A stretch of DNA of 64,000 nt from Rhynchopus sp. YZ270_cl-10 (lineage: Eukaryota; Euglenozoa; Diplonemea; Diplonemida; Diplonemidae). The notes below the pieces were generated by a model that saw nothing but the letters and a program-made list of their open reading frames with translations, had not been told where the DNA came from and did not search any database. A program made the translations under genes and the position numbers. Location of the stretch: positions 954,689 through 1,018,688 of the forward strand of contig OZ037860.1 in assembly GCA_964035575.1 (NCBI GenBank), given 5' to 3'. This document shows positions 49,411-59,502 of the stretch, piece by piece (position 1 is the first letter of the stretch; every line of letters starts with the position of its first letter).

Positions 49411-49830
49411 GGGGTTTTCGCCTTGTAGCGTCGGTGAGGGCTTTTTTGACCCTCCCGCGCGAAACAAAGCGTCCTACAACCCCCCAGCCACCCTCAGGCT
49501 CTCCGTTGTGAGGGTCCTTTTCGAAACCACTCCCGCTGGGTTTTTTGCTCTCGGGAGCCCTGTTGGACCCTCGGGGACCCGTGTGGGCCCTCGGGCTTCG
49601 CCCTCGTTCCCCCACACGGCCTCCCTCGGGCCCACACGGGTCCCCTCGTGGTCCAACAGGGCTCCCTCGAGCAAAAAACCCAGCGGGAGTGGTTTCGAAA
49701 AGGACCCTCACAACGGAGAGCCTGAGGGTGGCTGGGGGGTTGTAGGACGCTTTGTTTCGCGCGGGAGGGTCAAAAAAGCCCTCACCGACGCTACAAGGCG
49801 AAAACCCCGAAAACCCGGCGGGAGGGTCCG
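49390..49830. repeat. GC-rich foldback, arms about 210 bp
   Basis: Mirror axis near 49609.5. Left arm from GGACCCTCCCGCCGGGTTTTCGG, right arm ending CCCGGCGGGAGGGTCC. Peptides read from one arm recur in the other. The last 20 bases near the centre are imperfect, with a small loop. Confidence 0.9.
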
Positions 49831-50586
49831 AAAACCCTCCCGCGAAAACCCGCCGGGAGCCTTCGGGGACCTGGCGGGAGGGTTGTAAATACTCATTGGG
49901 TTTTCAGACCTGAAAATGCCCCTTGTTTACGAGTATGGGTTCATATTTTGTGAAAATTTAAGTCACTAAAATTTTGTCCATTTTCCCGAATATGCCCCAC
50001 CACAACGCGGGATTGGCTCGGAAATGCCACAAAACACTGTTTTTTCACCCCCTGACGCACAACTATTTGAGGTGCGTTTTTTTGGTCCCGAAACACGATT
50101 TTTCAGATTTTTTTCCAAAAGTTAGCGCGAAGCCTGTCCCCGTATCTCTATCGTATCTGTGTGTAATATCCAAAGTAAGCTAGAGACTGCTTTGGAAGCG
50201 TGAGAGAGAAATGGTGAGTGTTGCTTGAAAAAGGGGGGGAAACATCATTGTACCAAAAAAAAAGTGCAAAACACCTCCAGACATGTGCCAGCTTCTTTTC
50301 TGTTTCATCTCGAATCCGGGTATTCTCACAAAGGGAACAATACACACAACAGCAAAAAGAACATAAAATAGGTCAATACACGTCTTTGGACGCAGGTACT
50401 GAATAGAAAATTCACAAAAGAGTAGTTGAAACGTGCTAAAACGCATTTCAGTCAAAAAAAAAAAATGGTGCTGCATAGTAGGAACACAGAGCGTACCTTA
50501 CAGGGCACAAACCACGCCAAGGCATCGTTCCCAGGGTTAGCCACAGCAACATATATCTCAGAATGCACAACAAAAAAAAAAGTTGA

Positions 50587-50693
50587 TTTGAAAAATACAA
50601 CAGCCCTCTCGTGAACAGTGTATGACCGGCATGACCGGCTGTACCGGGGTACCCAACCATGCAGTCCTACATCCATTTCGTGGTTTACATCTA
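50587..50693 (+). repeat. RepA copy, full length
   Basis: TTTGAAAAATACAACAGCCC to TTTCGTGGTTTACATCTAA; the same 3' end as the 1781 copy. Confidence 0.8.
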
Positions 50694-50981
50694 AAACAAG
50701 GTCAACATTATCCCCTCCCCCTCCCACAGCTTTATTTGTTCACTTTTTTTTGTCAACAATCGCATAAATACCTTATATTCTGTTCTCAATGTTGTCTGAA
50801 GCCTTTTTTTAGATCTCTTCCCAGTGTTTCCGCATTCTTCCGATTTTTCAGGGTGGAAGAAAGTTTTTTTCTTAATTTTATTTCGGAAGAAATTCTTCCA
50901 TTTTTTTTTTTTTTGGGTCGCAGAAACAGTGGGATCTCCCCCTTCCCTTTAACCCCCCAATTCTCCCCCCCAAAAAAAATA

Positions 50982-51019
50982 GAGTTGAAATACAAAGCCC
51001 TTTCGTGACAGTGTACCTA
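50982..51019 (+). repeat. RepA copy, 5' part
   Basis: AGAGTTGAAATACAAAGCCC..GTGACAGTGTACCT, then it stops; 50 bases from the stop codon of the next gene. Confidence 0.7.
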
Positions 51020-51073
51020 AAAAAACGTTTGAATAAAAAATAGAGCGTACAAAAAAAAATTTCACTATTTTGC

Positions 51074-53938
51074 TTATTTCTTCATCTCGTTTTGCTTGTT
51101 TTGTTTGTTTTGTTTATTTTCTTCCTGGGCAGTAATATTCAATCTCGCTACGTGCTCTGCGGCGACGAGCTTCTCTGGGAGGATCGCGTGGAGGGCGGAG
51201 GCCATGATGAGGACACTGCGTTCTACAGCTGCGATGGGGTTTTGGTTGTCTTCGATGACAACGTCGAAGAGAGTTTTGTCAAACGTATGCGACGCACCAA
51301 CAAAGACGTGCATCTCTGCCCCACGAAGATCCAACACACCACTCCGCGTCAATGAGTCCAACAACCCAAACGCCCCCTCCTTCTCCTTCCCCTGCTCCTT
51401 CTGCGTCAACACCGCTGTCCGCATTGGGCTCAACAAACCCGGTTTGCTTTCCTTGCTCCAAACCTCCCCAGGCTTCACAATAATAGGACGAACACAATCA
51501 TTTTGCCCCAACGCCTCAAAATTCGCTTCAATAATTTGCGGCAAAACAGTCACATCCGACGAAAGGTCTGCCTCCTCAATCGCATCGTTGTCTGCATCTG
51601 GTGTGTCTGGGGTTTCTGGAGTTTCTGTGGTCTTTTCGCAGGGTGGTGCTGCGTCGTTTGAGACCTTTGGACCTTTAAGGACCTTGGATGAAGAGAGTTT
51701 TCTTGCTGGAGGTGCGCATCTGCTGCGTTGCATACCCCCGCGTTTTTGGGGAAGGACGCCCAAGCAGTCGTCTTCTTCATCAGAATCGGAATCGCAGGAC
51801 TCATCGCAGGAGGAAGAATCGCGGGAGGAGGTGGAGGAGGAGGAGGAGACAGACTTATTCAGTTCATACTGCATGCGTGCGTCTCCAACCTGTTCAGCCT
51901 TGCTGGTAGCGATCATGGCTTTCATGGCGGCAACCTGAGTGCGAACCTGAGTGAGTTTGTCAAGCAGGGTTGGTTCAGTGTTCTCAGCAGCTTCGTCGAC
52001 AACCACAAAGTCGTCTGCGTCAGAAGCCTCGCACTCCACCTCATCAACGTTCTGGTATGAAAGCAGGTCGCTTGGGATTTGGTACTCAATGAACAACTCA
52101 AGGAGATCGCGGGTCAATTTGATCTCCTTCGTCAGCGCATCCTCCGGTAGGTTCAACACCGCCTCCAGCTGCGGCTTCATCTGCACGACGGCGACCCCAA
52201 ACAGCGTAGCCTCAAGCTGCATGCTCCGGTACGCCGCAGCAAAGCGCTGCTGCTCAGGGCTCATGCTCTTCACCGCACGTTTAAACTCCTTTGCCGTCGG
52301 GATCTCCTCAAGCATCAGCGGGATCTTCAAATCATCCTTATCCTTTACAATCATTGCATGCTTTGGGAGAAACACATCTGCACCCCCAATCGCACCAATC
52401 AACATAATGTATCCACTAAACTGCCGAGCACGCGCCTGCAAAAACAACGACGGAAGCGGCTCTGTCGAAAACCGCTGTCCCAAATAGCTGTGCACATACA
52501 GTGGCGAACCTTCGGCGAACCTCACATCTGACGCTGCATCAAGCGCAAACTTGAAGGGCTTCTGAGGGAAAAACGTACGAGACAACGTCAGCACCGGCTG
52601 CACAACGGAAGACCCATCTTGCCTTTCTTCAATGGAGAAGAATCCTTCTGGGTCGTGCCCTTCCCTGCGCACTGCATAGCACAGCCCTTTGGGCTGGTAG
52701 TGTTCAAGAAAGACCTTTCTGTAGTGAAAACGCATGTAATCCGAGAAGTCAGAGGAGGTCACGACCTTGCCTATCGCCTTAACAAGCTGTTCACGGAGCA
52801 TGCTCTCGATGAAGTCGATTGATTCGTAGTAACGCTCGCACACATGGAACATATGTTTGCAGAGCACCACGACATCTGCCTCTGCAGACGTTATAAGACC
52901 GTCGTTGCTTGCAAAGACCGTCTTGTTGTCTGCAAGCTTTGCCTGAACCGCTCTCCGTTCCTCTACCAAAAAGCTTTGCATATCCAACAAAGATAGACTC
53001 GCCTCAGACGCATCAAACACATTCGTCCTCGGCACCATCACAACACCAGACGCATCCCGCACCTCCTCCACCGTGGTGACGTTCTCCCCACCCTTCGCTT
53101 CCTTCGCCTCAAACAGAGGAAGCATTGGGTTGAACAGCTCCGTCGAGAGAGAGGCGATGTCGAGGCTCGCATTCTGGACAGGGAACAAATGGTCAAGGAA
53201 GTACATGTATGCGAGCATGGAGAAGTCGCGCAGTGCGGTGAGGACCTCGAGGATGCGGAGAACGTCGGGATTGCGTCGTGGTGTGTGGCATTTTGCATGG
53301 GAGCGGTCGATTTCGAATGCAATGCCTTCAGCATCGATGCGTTTGAAGAGAAGCGAGATCTCACACTCCTTCACCTTCTTTGCGCTTGTCTTTGGGTGTG
53401 GCGTGCGCTCCGACAGTGTTGTCAGCTTTGTCTTCCCCTCCCTCTTGCACAACACAATCCGCTCCTCCGTCCTATCCCCCGGATACACATACAAATCATA
53501 CTCCGCAGAGAAATCCCAAAAGTACTCTGTAATGGAGGTGATCACCTTGCTGGTTACTGTGCTGGTTCCGATGGCGCGTTTCACCTCTTTGACGTGTTTT
53601 GTGTCGGATTCCTGTTTACGTGTCACTTCTTTGTCGAATGTGCATGTCTCCACCCGCCCCATGGCAAGGGTAACGGTGTGGGTCTTCGCCCATTCTGTAG
53701 CGGTCTTGAGTTTGTCGCCATTGAGTCCGAGCATCTGAAGGGAGGACAGCGAGGAGGAGATTGCAGACCCGGTGAGGAACTCCGCAAGCAGGTATTTGTC
53801 GCCGTACTCGTGTGAGACCTCCGAGGCGCAGTGCGGGTCGCGGCTCTGGTCTAGAACCTTCCGCACGTCAGTCATGGCAGACGCAAGACGAACCTTCATC
53901 GCCTGCATTTTCATTTCTGTTTCTGAATCGCTTGACAT
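51074..53938 (-). CDS. Large acidic protein, uncharacterised
   Basis: 954 residues from the ATG at 53938. The sense strand upstream has CCTCACCACATCATTGTAG then GTGTACAC, a good acceptor about 25 bases before the ATG. Residues 1-630 look like a folded region with mixed helices and strands: AEYDLYVYPGDRTEERIVLC, CEISLLFKRIDAEGIAFEID, PLYVHSYLGQRFSTEPLPSL, and ATLFGVAVVQMKPQLEAVLN leading into DLLELFIEYQIPSDLLSYQN. The wording of that last block is one I associate with uncharacterised large proteins of stramenopiles and other protists, but I cannot name the family. A helix, a Ser/Asp/Glu-rich linker (SSSSSTSSRDSSSCDESCDS) and a C-terminal folded segment (LRGAEMHVFVGASHTFDKTL) follow. It ends with a Gln/Asn/Lys tail. 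Soluble, no membrane segments. Confidence 0.85.
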   Translation of the reverse strand: MSSDSETEMKMQAMKVRLASAMTDVRKVLDQSRDPHCASEVSHEYGDKYLLAEFLTGSAISSSLSSLQMLGLNGDKLKTATEWAKTHTVTLAMGRVETCTFDKEVTRKQESDTKHVKEVKRAIGTSTVTSKVITSITEYFWDFSAEYDLYVYPGDRTEERIVLCKREGKTKLTTLSERTPHPKTSAKKVKECEISLLFKRIDAEGIAFEIDRSHAKCHTPRRNPDVLRILEVLTALRDFSMLAYMYFLDHLFPVQNASLDIASLSTELFNPMLPLFEAKEAKGGENVTTVEEVRDASGVVMVPRTNVFDASEASLSLLDMQSFLVEERRAVQAKLADNKTVFASNDGLITSAEADVVVLCKHMFHVCERYYESIDFIESMLREQLVKAIGKVVTSSDFSDYMRFHYRKVFLEHYQPKGLCYAVRREGHDPEGFFSIEERQDGSSVVQPVLTLSRTFFPQKPFKFALDAASDVRFAEGSPLYVHSYLGQRFSTEPLPSLFLQARARQFSGYIMLIGAIGGADVFLPKHAMIVKDKDDLKIPLMLEEIPTAKEFKRAVKSMSPEQQRFAAAYRSMQLEATLFGVAVVQMKPQLEAVLNLPEDALTKEIKLTRDLLELFIEYQIPSDLLSYQNVDEVECEASDADDFVVVDEAAENTEPTLLDKLTQVRTQVAAMKAMIATSKAEQVGDARMQYELNKSVSSSSSTSSRDSSSCDESCDSDSDEEDDCLGVLPQKRGGMQRSRCAPPARKLSSSKVLKGPKVSNDAAPPCEKTTETPETPDTPDADNDAIEEADLSSDVTVLPQIIEANFEALGQNDCVRPIIVKPGEVWSKESKPGLLSPMRTAVLTQKEQGKEKEGAFGLLDSLTRSGVLDLRGAEMHVFVGASHTFDKTLFDVVIEDNQNPIAAVERSVLIMASALHAILPEKLVAAEHVARLNITAQEENKQNKQNKQNEMKK

Positions 53939-55739
53939 TTTTTTTCTCCTTTTTTGTGTACACCTACAATGATGTGGTGAGGGAGGGGAGGGGAGGGGAG
54001 GGGGTTATTTGAGTGAAATGGAAGAAAAATTATGTCAAAAAAGTGAAAGTCAGTAAGTCGCGTTGTTTAGTCATCTTGTGATGTAAGAAAAAAAACTGTA
54101 AAAATAGGTAAAGGGGTGAGGGGCGAAGGGCGAGGGGCGAGGACGGTGGGAAAGGAAGTGGGTTAGGCAAATAATGTAGCTTAGACGTTGTAGGATAGGC
54201 AAAACTGCCAAGAAAGTCAAAACAAACAAAACGCAAATAAATACTATGTTTCTGTACAACTGTCACCCAAAGGGGGGATCCCAAAAAAGAACACGATTTT
54301 ACCGACGGAACACCTCACTCCCTAAAAAAAGAGTGAAAGGAGAAGATATGCAACACAAAACATCGGTTTGTCTCTTTGGGTACATCATCTTCTTGGTGCA
54401 GTTTGTTTTGCTTTTTGCTTTTTTTTTTACGATTACCTAGCAGGTAGGGGAGTTCAACGTTATTGGTGTATGTGATTTTTTTTAAAACTTGGTAACCTTG
54501 GTATTAGTGTAGACACACCCGAAGGTGAGCTCCACTATTTTGGTTTTATTTTTAAATGTGGGTTCACTTTTTTGAGTTCATAAATGGGCAAGGAAAATGC
54601 TGTAACACAGAAAACAAGATAAAAAAAGAAAAGCGCATTCACAACGCTTCATGCACCTTTTCAATTCAGGAGAACAGAACGGATTTGAGTGTAACACATA
54701 CACCCCTTTTACAGCTAACTTTTGTAGGTTTAAAAAGGGTGGTATTCAGAGATTTATACACCATAGTAGAACTGAGGCTGAACCTCACTTTTGAAAAAAA
54801 AAAAAAACTTTTGCAGATTTGGAGAAAAAGTTTTTTGCGTTTTTTTGGGGAACTGGGTTGCTGACCGCACCATGAAATCCCGTACCATACAGGCTGTACC
54901 CAATTTTTTTTTGCCTGCGGCGTCATTTTTCCTTTTTTGCTCCGCAAAAAAGGTTCGTTGAGTGACTCTGTGGTGTAAGAGGCTAGATTTTTACACCGTA
55001 CCCCAATTTTTTTTCGCCTGCGGCGCCATTTTATATTATTTTCTTTTTGCTCCGCAAAAAGAAATAGAGCCATGTCCTGATATGGACGTGGAAAATTGCA
55101 TCCGGGTGCCCTTTGTGGCACTCCTCCTGAAGGGGTGAAAGGTGCTGGGAATGTTACCCTGGGTGCTGAAGTCAGGCACGGTACATGTGTGGAGGGACCT
55201 GCAGGAGCCCTAGCCAGTGAAGCCATAAGGCCCTAGGAAACTAGCCGGTAGCCGGTAGCCGGGAACCCTCCCTGGGCAGTACAACGATGATACTTCAATC
55301 TTAAGTTCATTTCTTCCAAAAAAAAAAGCCCCTCCGTGCCTCCAGCCCCCTCAGGAACAGCAACCTCACTTTTTTTGCACTTTTGGTAAGGAAAAAAATC
55401 GTATATAATAGCCTGGTGGTATTAAAGCAAAAAAAAACAATCTCTGCAGATCGATACACTAAAAAGAGAATTAAAAGGTTTGGGGAAGATGATTCCAGAC
55501 TATATGTACGTCGTCCCCTTTTAAAAGAGAGAAAGCTGCGTGAACTCTGTCACACACATTTCATTTTATTGTTCACTTTGTCAAAATCTCTTTGTTTTTC
55601 TCTTTGTCTATTTTTCCTGCATTTTTTATTCTCTTCTTTGTACTTTCTTTTGTTTTGGTTGTTGTTAGATAAGCTCAATCGCCTATCGAGTTCTGTGAAT
55701 AGCACGGAACTCCTTTTCATGTGTATCCATGGAAAATCA
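53939..55739. other. Spacer with RepD and a local duplication
   Basis: Gene-free. RepD at 54484-54538. A roughly 55-bp unit (CCCAATTTTTTTT..GCCTGCGGCG..TTTTTGCTCCGCAAAAA) occurs at 54897-54950 and again at 55010-55070. Confidence 0.55.
54484..54538 (+). repeat. RepD copy, diverged
   Basis: AAAACTTGGTAACCTTGGTAT then ACACCCGAAGGTGAGCTCC. Confidence 0.7.
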
Positions 55740-56230
55740 GTATCATATGTGATACCGGGGCGGCCAAAGGCAGCTCCCATGCTCTTCACGCCGGTGAGGG
55801 CGATGTCCACATCCAAAGGAGGGACAGTCGCCGAACTTAGCTGCTTCGCATTTGCCGTCGTCTGCCCAGAAGCGGTCGGCACCGGTGTGGCAGTAAACAT
55901 GTCCCATTTGCAGCGTCAGCATCGCACTTAGCCTCGCCCTGGATGTCTGTGCAGGGAAAACTGCACGCAGCTGTTCGTGGTGGTGGACCACTCGCAGTAA
56001 GGGGTGGTCCGAGTACAGTTCTCGGCGCCGCCATTGGTCGCAAACTCGCAGTCCTCGACGTTGCCGTGCTGGCAACGCTTCAGCGAGCACATCTCCGTCA
56101 TTGTCCCACTCGCACACAGCGCCTCCTACGGTCACCGCACGGACAGCGACGAGTCAAACCACACACAGTCTCTGTTCATGTTGTACATGACTTTGTTCTT
56201 TGTCAGCGTGCACGGCTCGACATAGTTAGA
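55740..56230 (-). pseudogene. Frameshifted relic of a Cys-rich protein
   Basis: Read on the minus strand, cysteine-dense peptides pass from frame to frame: CTLTKNKVMYNMNRDCVWFD near 56215-56155, MCSLKRCQHGNVEDCEFATN near 56090-56030, CTRTTPYCEWSTTTNSCVQF near 56018-55960, CTDIQGEAKCDADAANGTC near 55955-55900 and FWADDGKCEAAKFGDC near 55870-55820. No single frame is open across them. The spacing of about one Cys per 8-10 residues and Asn-Gly/Thr sequons fit a secreted or surface protein made of small disulfide repeats. It may alternatively be several tiny exons, but no splice sites match the frame changes. Confidence 0.5.
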
Positions 56231-56589
56231 GAAAAAATAGACAGAGAGAAAAATTGGAGGTAAAAAATTTTGAAAAAAGGTGTCGTTTGAGAAAAACAAA
56301 CAAACGGACGCGCTGTGTGAAAAACGAGTGTTTCTCTGCGCGTGATATTTTGTGGGGAAGAATAAAACATTATGAAAAAAGCTCGTTGCGTTCCCACTAT
56401 CGTTTCCGCTGCGCTCTCACTAGCGTTCCCACTCCATTCGGTTTTCTCTTACTTAAAAAAAAAGTGAAGCAACAGCACAAAGGCCCTCCCTAGACAGGCA
56501 ATGGAGCGCAACTTCATTTAGGATTCACACGAGTCAGATGTCCCCACCTAGAGTGGAGGGAACATCTCTGTAGCACATAACAAGAATAA

Positions 56590-56612
56590 AGTGAAGTTGA
56601 TAGTGCAAACGC
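56590..56612 (+). repeat. RepC fragment, 5' part
   Basis: GTGAAGTTGATAGTGCAAACGC only; it is followed directly by a RepA fragment. Confidence 0.6.
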
Positions 56613-56631
56613 AATAGAATAAAAAAAAATG

Positions 56632-56670
56632 ACTTGAAATACAAAGACCCTCTCATGACAGTGTACCTCA
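56632..56670 (+). repeat. RepA copy, 5' part
   Basis: GACTTGAAATACAAAGACCC..GACAGTGTACCT; truncated at the same point as the copy at 50982. Confidence 0.65.
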
Positions 56671-56697
56671 CAAAATAGAGGGACTGGCGAATGGCAA

Positions 56698-57048
56698 TTA
56701 CAGGCTCTTGTTCGGGCAGTCGTTTACGTTCGATGCTTGGAATTCAAAGGGATGTGGCAGAGGTGACAGCCTTAGAGGGAGGGAGAAAACGTTTGTCAAG
56801 ATGAAACCTACTCCTTGCGATGTGAGCCTTAGCACCTTAAGTATAGAATAGGGGAGCACAAAGAAGGAAAACTTGAAGACTGTGTGTACCGTAGATCGCA
56901 CATTTTTTTCTTCATCTTCTCTATGATTTGAAGATGACCCCGCACACAGCACAGCCCGCAAGAGATGGCAGAAACGGGGGGGTTTTTTTTTCTGAGAAGG
57001 TCTCAAATGTCTCCTTGCCGACACAGACACCCGGTCCGCTTTCCGCAT
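56698..57048 (-). CDS. Small hypothetical protein
   Basis: 116 codons starting with ATG five bases after TTTTATTTTTGCAG, a strong acceptor. The N-terminal half is basic (MRKADRVSVSARRHLRPSQK). The C-terminal half is hydrophobic with one or two possible membrane segments (FKFSFFVLPYSILKVLRL; GFILTNVFSLPLRL). No family recognised. The A-rich run within it and the lack of homology leave open that this is a 3' UTR or non-coding RNA. Confidence 0.35.
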   Translation of the reverse strand: MRKADRVSVSARRHLRPSQKKKPPRFCHLLRAVLCAGSSSNHREDEEKNVRSTVHTVFKFSFFVLPYSILKVLRLTSQGVGFILTNVFSLPLRLSPLPHPFEFQASNVNDCPNKSL

Positions 57049-57134
57049 CGAAACTGCAAAAATAAAAGTTTGTTAAATGAACCTAATCATCTGCGTACTA
57101 TAGCTACCTTACCTGAATCAGAGAAGAGAGAGAC

Positions 57135-57172
57135 AAGGTGAAGATGATACATCCTCGCTTAGTCACCTTAGG
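57135..57172. repeat. RepB hairpin copy
   Basis: CAAGGTGAAGATGATACATCC then GCTTAGTCACCTTAGG; the outer arms AAGGTGA/TCACCTT pair. Confidence 0.5.
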
Positions 57173-57306
57173 ATGCTTGTAAGATGGAAACTCACATGAA
57201 CACGCGGAAATGACATTTTTTTTTTCATTTGTGAGAAAATATAAGCTTTTTACACCGCCCACCAAAAGAACTACAGTGAAACATATGGCATAGCTGTCTA
57301 ACATCA

Positions 57307-58584
57307 TCACAGCTGACCTGGCACGTCACTGCGCACATCTGGCATTTGCAAGCCTACATAAACGAACGCCATAAGAACGACACAGATTATCAACTTCCAT
57401 TGAAGTGAATAGAGGACTGACACCGCAGGCCAGAGCGCCTTAGTGCTGAAGCGTGACAGGATACGTTGTCTTCTTGCGATGCCTTCGAAGAAGGGACGGT
57501 CTTCGAGGTACTTCTTTCTTTGCCTGCGGAGGACAAAGGAGAGGCCGCGGTTTGTGTATTTGAGGTGTGAGATGATGCAGTGCATTGCCCACACTGCACC
57601 AGCGTCAGGGGAGATTACATTGCTTTTTGCAAAGCATTCATACGATGCACCCAAGGCAAGATGGACGTCGATATTTGAGTGACAGATTGCACCCCAAAAC
57701 TGTACCCCTGCAGCTTGGTTCTGCCCCAACCCCAATGCCACTGCGTTGCGCAACTCCCTCGACCCTTTTCCCTCAGTCGCCACCATCGCTGGCAGCCATG
57801 ACTCTAAATCATGATAACACTCTCTGTTCCGTGCAAGACTCGAACACACATTACATTCATCCTTAATCCCCAAAAAATGCCCTACTACACGAAACACTGC
57901 AACCATATCCTCCAAATCTTGCTCACCAAAAACTCCTCTAACATGCTGCACCCACTCAAACCACACTCCCGTAAACGCAAGCTGTGTTTGCGCGAGGTCA
58001 GACTGCGAGACTGGGACCCCCTCTTTGTCGTCAAACATCTCTGTCTCAATGCATTTAAGTCGCCCTAATGCATGCATCGCACGCACCTTCCGTAAGGACT
58101 GCCTCCCAAGAGATGCCGCATCGGTCAGATCTGTCGTAAACCAATCAATCAGATAGAACCCTGTGTGCATATAGCGCTGATATGCCACCAAGGGTGATGT
58201 TGCGTAACCAGACTGCAACAGAACATCTGCGTTTCTGCGTATACAAAATCCGACCAACAAGATTCCACCTAAACCAAGGTGTGCATAGGATTGATGATCC
58301 GAAAACAGCTTCTGTCCACGCCGCACCGATTCCCAATCAAGATCATCCCAAGTAGGAAGCTCGTCAGCACTGTCACCAAACTGCTCAGGTGAATCACTGT
58401 GTATAGTGCTAATTAAGGCGGAGCGGCCAAGCTCGTCTGCAGCAGGGTCGCCTACGTGCAGTCCAGACGCAAGCACGGCCTTCATAGCCCCCGTGTAAGG
58501 TGGAGGTGCGTAGCCGTCTTGGTTGTACTCTCCTACGGAGTGGAAATTGATTTTCTTCCCAGAATATCCATATCCGTTTACCAT
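57307..58584 (-). CDS. MpaB/DUF2236-type oxygenase with C-terminal membrane anchor
   Basis: 425 residues from the ATG at 58584, with CCCTTATCTCCTCCCAG about 20 bases upstream, an excellent trans-splice acceptor. It matches the ER-bound oxygenase MpaB / rubber-oxygenase catalytic family (DUF2236), haem-dependent proteins that act on hydrophobic chains. Seen here: YQRYMHTGFYLIDWFTTD near 135-152, LRKVRAMHALGRLK near 164-178 (the R..H motif), QTQLAFTGVWFEWVQ near 199-213, and VAVFRVVGHFLGIKDECNV near 226-244. A C-terminal hydrophobic helix (WKLIICVVLMAFVYVGL) near 398-415 predicts membrane anchoring. The N-terminal 90 residues are variable linker. Substrate unknown. Single exon. Confidence 0.82.
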   Translation of the reverse strand: MVNGYGYSGKKINFHSVGEYNQDGYAPPPYTGAMKAVLASGLHVGDPAADELGRSALISTIHSDSPEQFGDSADELPTWDDLDWESVRRGQKLFSDHQSYAHLGLGGILLVGFCIRRNADVLLQSGYATSPLVAYQRYMHTGFYLIDWFTTDLTDAASLGRQSLRKVRAMHALGRLKCIETEMFDDKEGVPVSQSDLAQTQLAFTGVWFEWVQHVRGVFGEQDLEDMVAVFRVVGHFLGIKDECNVCSSLARNRECYHDLESWLPAMVATEGKGSRELRNAVALGLGQNQAAGVQFWGAICHSNIDVHLALGASYECFAKSNVISPDAGAVWAMHCIISHLKYTNRGLSFVLRRQRKKYLEDRPFFEGIARRQRILSRFSTKALWPAVSVLYSLQWKLIICVVLMAFVYVGLQMPDVRSDVPGQL

Positions 58585-59045
58585 TGTATGTTGAACCTGG
58601 GAGGAGATAAGGGGTGTTCGGGTGAGTTTGAGGATATAAAAAAGGATATCTTTTTTTGTTCACTTTCCGAATCTAAAAAAAAAACACAACAAAGCTCTAC
58701 TACAGAAAAACGGGGTGGAAACGGTGTGGGAGGGGGAGTGGGGAGGAGGTGAAATTGAAAATGGAACACCCTGAAAGAATGCTGCCTTCTCTCTTTCTCT
58801 CTCTTTCCCCACATTCACACTAAGCCCTCTTTATATAAGAGCAGAGGGAGGGATGGGTTTGGGGGGAAAACAGAACACAAAAAACTTGAAACAAATTTGC
58901 TTCAAAATACTTTTCTAATATAGTGAACGCCCCACAACACAGAAGGGAATCTGGTATCCATACACCTGGACACCGGACGAAGGTCTGGTTCTTCCCCCTG
59001 GGTCGTCGAAAAGCAAAAAAATGAGTTAAATTAAAGAAAAAGGTT

Positions 59046-59085
59046 GGTAAGATGAACCTAAGCCGTTCTGTGCTTAGGTTACCTT
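59046..59085. repeat. RepB hairpin copy, best example
   Basis: GTAAGATGAACCTAAGCC then GTGCTTAGGTTACCTT. The stem AACCTAAGC/GCTTAGGTT is perfect around an 8-base loop. Confidence 0.8.
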
Positions 59086-59351
59086 GCGAGTTAAAAATAA
59101 GAACGGTAGAACGGTATCTATATCCACGACGCTGTCATGGGGTTTGGTTTGATGTTTAGTATTCATTACTGAACATTTTGAGTTGTCATCTACACGACAT
59201 GATGAACTTCCACACAAACACATTTACTTTCTGTTTTTGGGTTGATAATGGTGCACAGTAAATATATCTAACACATTTACCTCACACCCTTACCAAATAC
59301 TATTCTAGAGAGAGAGTTACGTATTTGTGTCAAAAAAAAAATAAAATAAAA

Positions 59352-59390
59352 AGAGCAAACGCCTCACCGTTCATCGGCGGACGCAGGCAA
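59352..59390 (+). repeat. RepC copy, 5' part
   Basis: AGAGCAAACGCCTCACCG.. GGCGGACGCAGGC; it shares the variant insert with the copy at 20490. Confidence 0.6.
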
Positions 59391-59401
59391 TAAAATAAAA
59401 A

Positions 59402-59441
59402 AAGGTTGAACCTCACCGAAGCCTCGCTTCGTCACCTTTTT
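59402..59441. repeat. RepB hairpin copy
   Basis: AAGGTTGAACCTCACCGAAGC then GCTTCGTCACCTTTTT, 11 bases after a RepC part. Confidence 0.6.
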
Positions 59442-59502
59442 TTAAAACCCCTACCCTCACCCTCAAAAAGAGACAAGGATTTCTATAACAACACCACAAA
59501 TC

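Larger units (their letters stand above)
48123..50141. mobile_element. Composite inverted-repeat element, about 2 kb
   Basis: Outer ends ACAGGCTTTGCGCTAACTT (48129-48147) and its near-complement at 50119-50137 form terminal inverted repeats. Inside are two direct repeat pairs: 48197-48391 with 48879-49088, and 48622-48735 with 49893-50025. Between them lies the GC-rich foldback. The direct pairs carry the same CGTGCGCCTGCGGCGC module as RepE. No intact ORF of a known transposase is visible. Confidence 0.7.
50142..51073. other. Spacer with RepA copies
   Basis: Gene-free; contains RepA at 50587-50693 and a RepA 5' part at 50982-51019, plus T-runs. Confidence 0.6.
58585..59502. other. Spacer with RepB copies and a RepC part
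   Basis: Gene-free stretch. RepB at 59046-59085 and 59402-59441, RepC part at 59352-59390. Elsewhere A/T-rich, nothing seen. Confidence 0.6.

Noticed and set aside
49244-49888. Pro/Gly-rich ORFs in the GC-rich foldback
   Set aside because: The frames follow from the 21-bp tandem unit; mirrored peptides on both strands show a repeat, not a gene.
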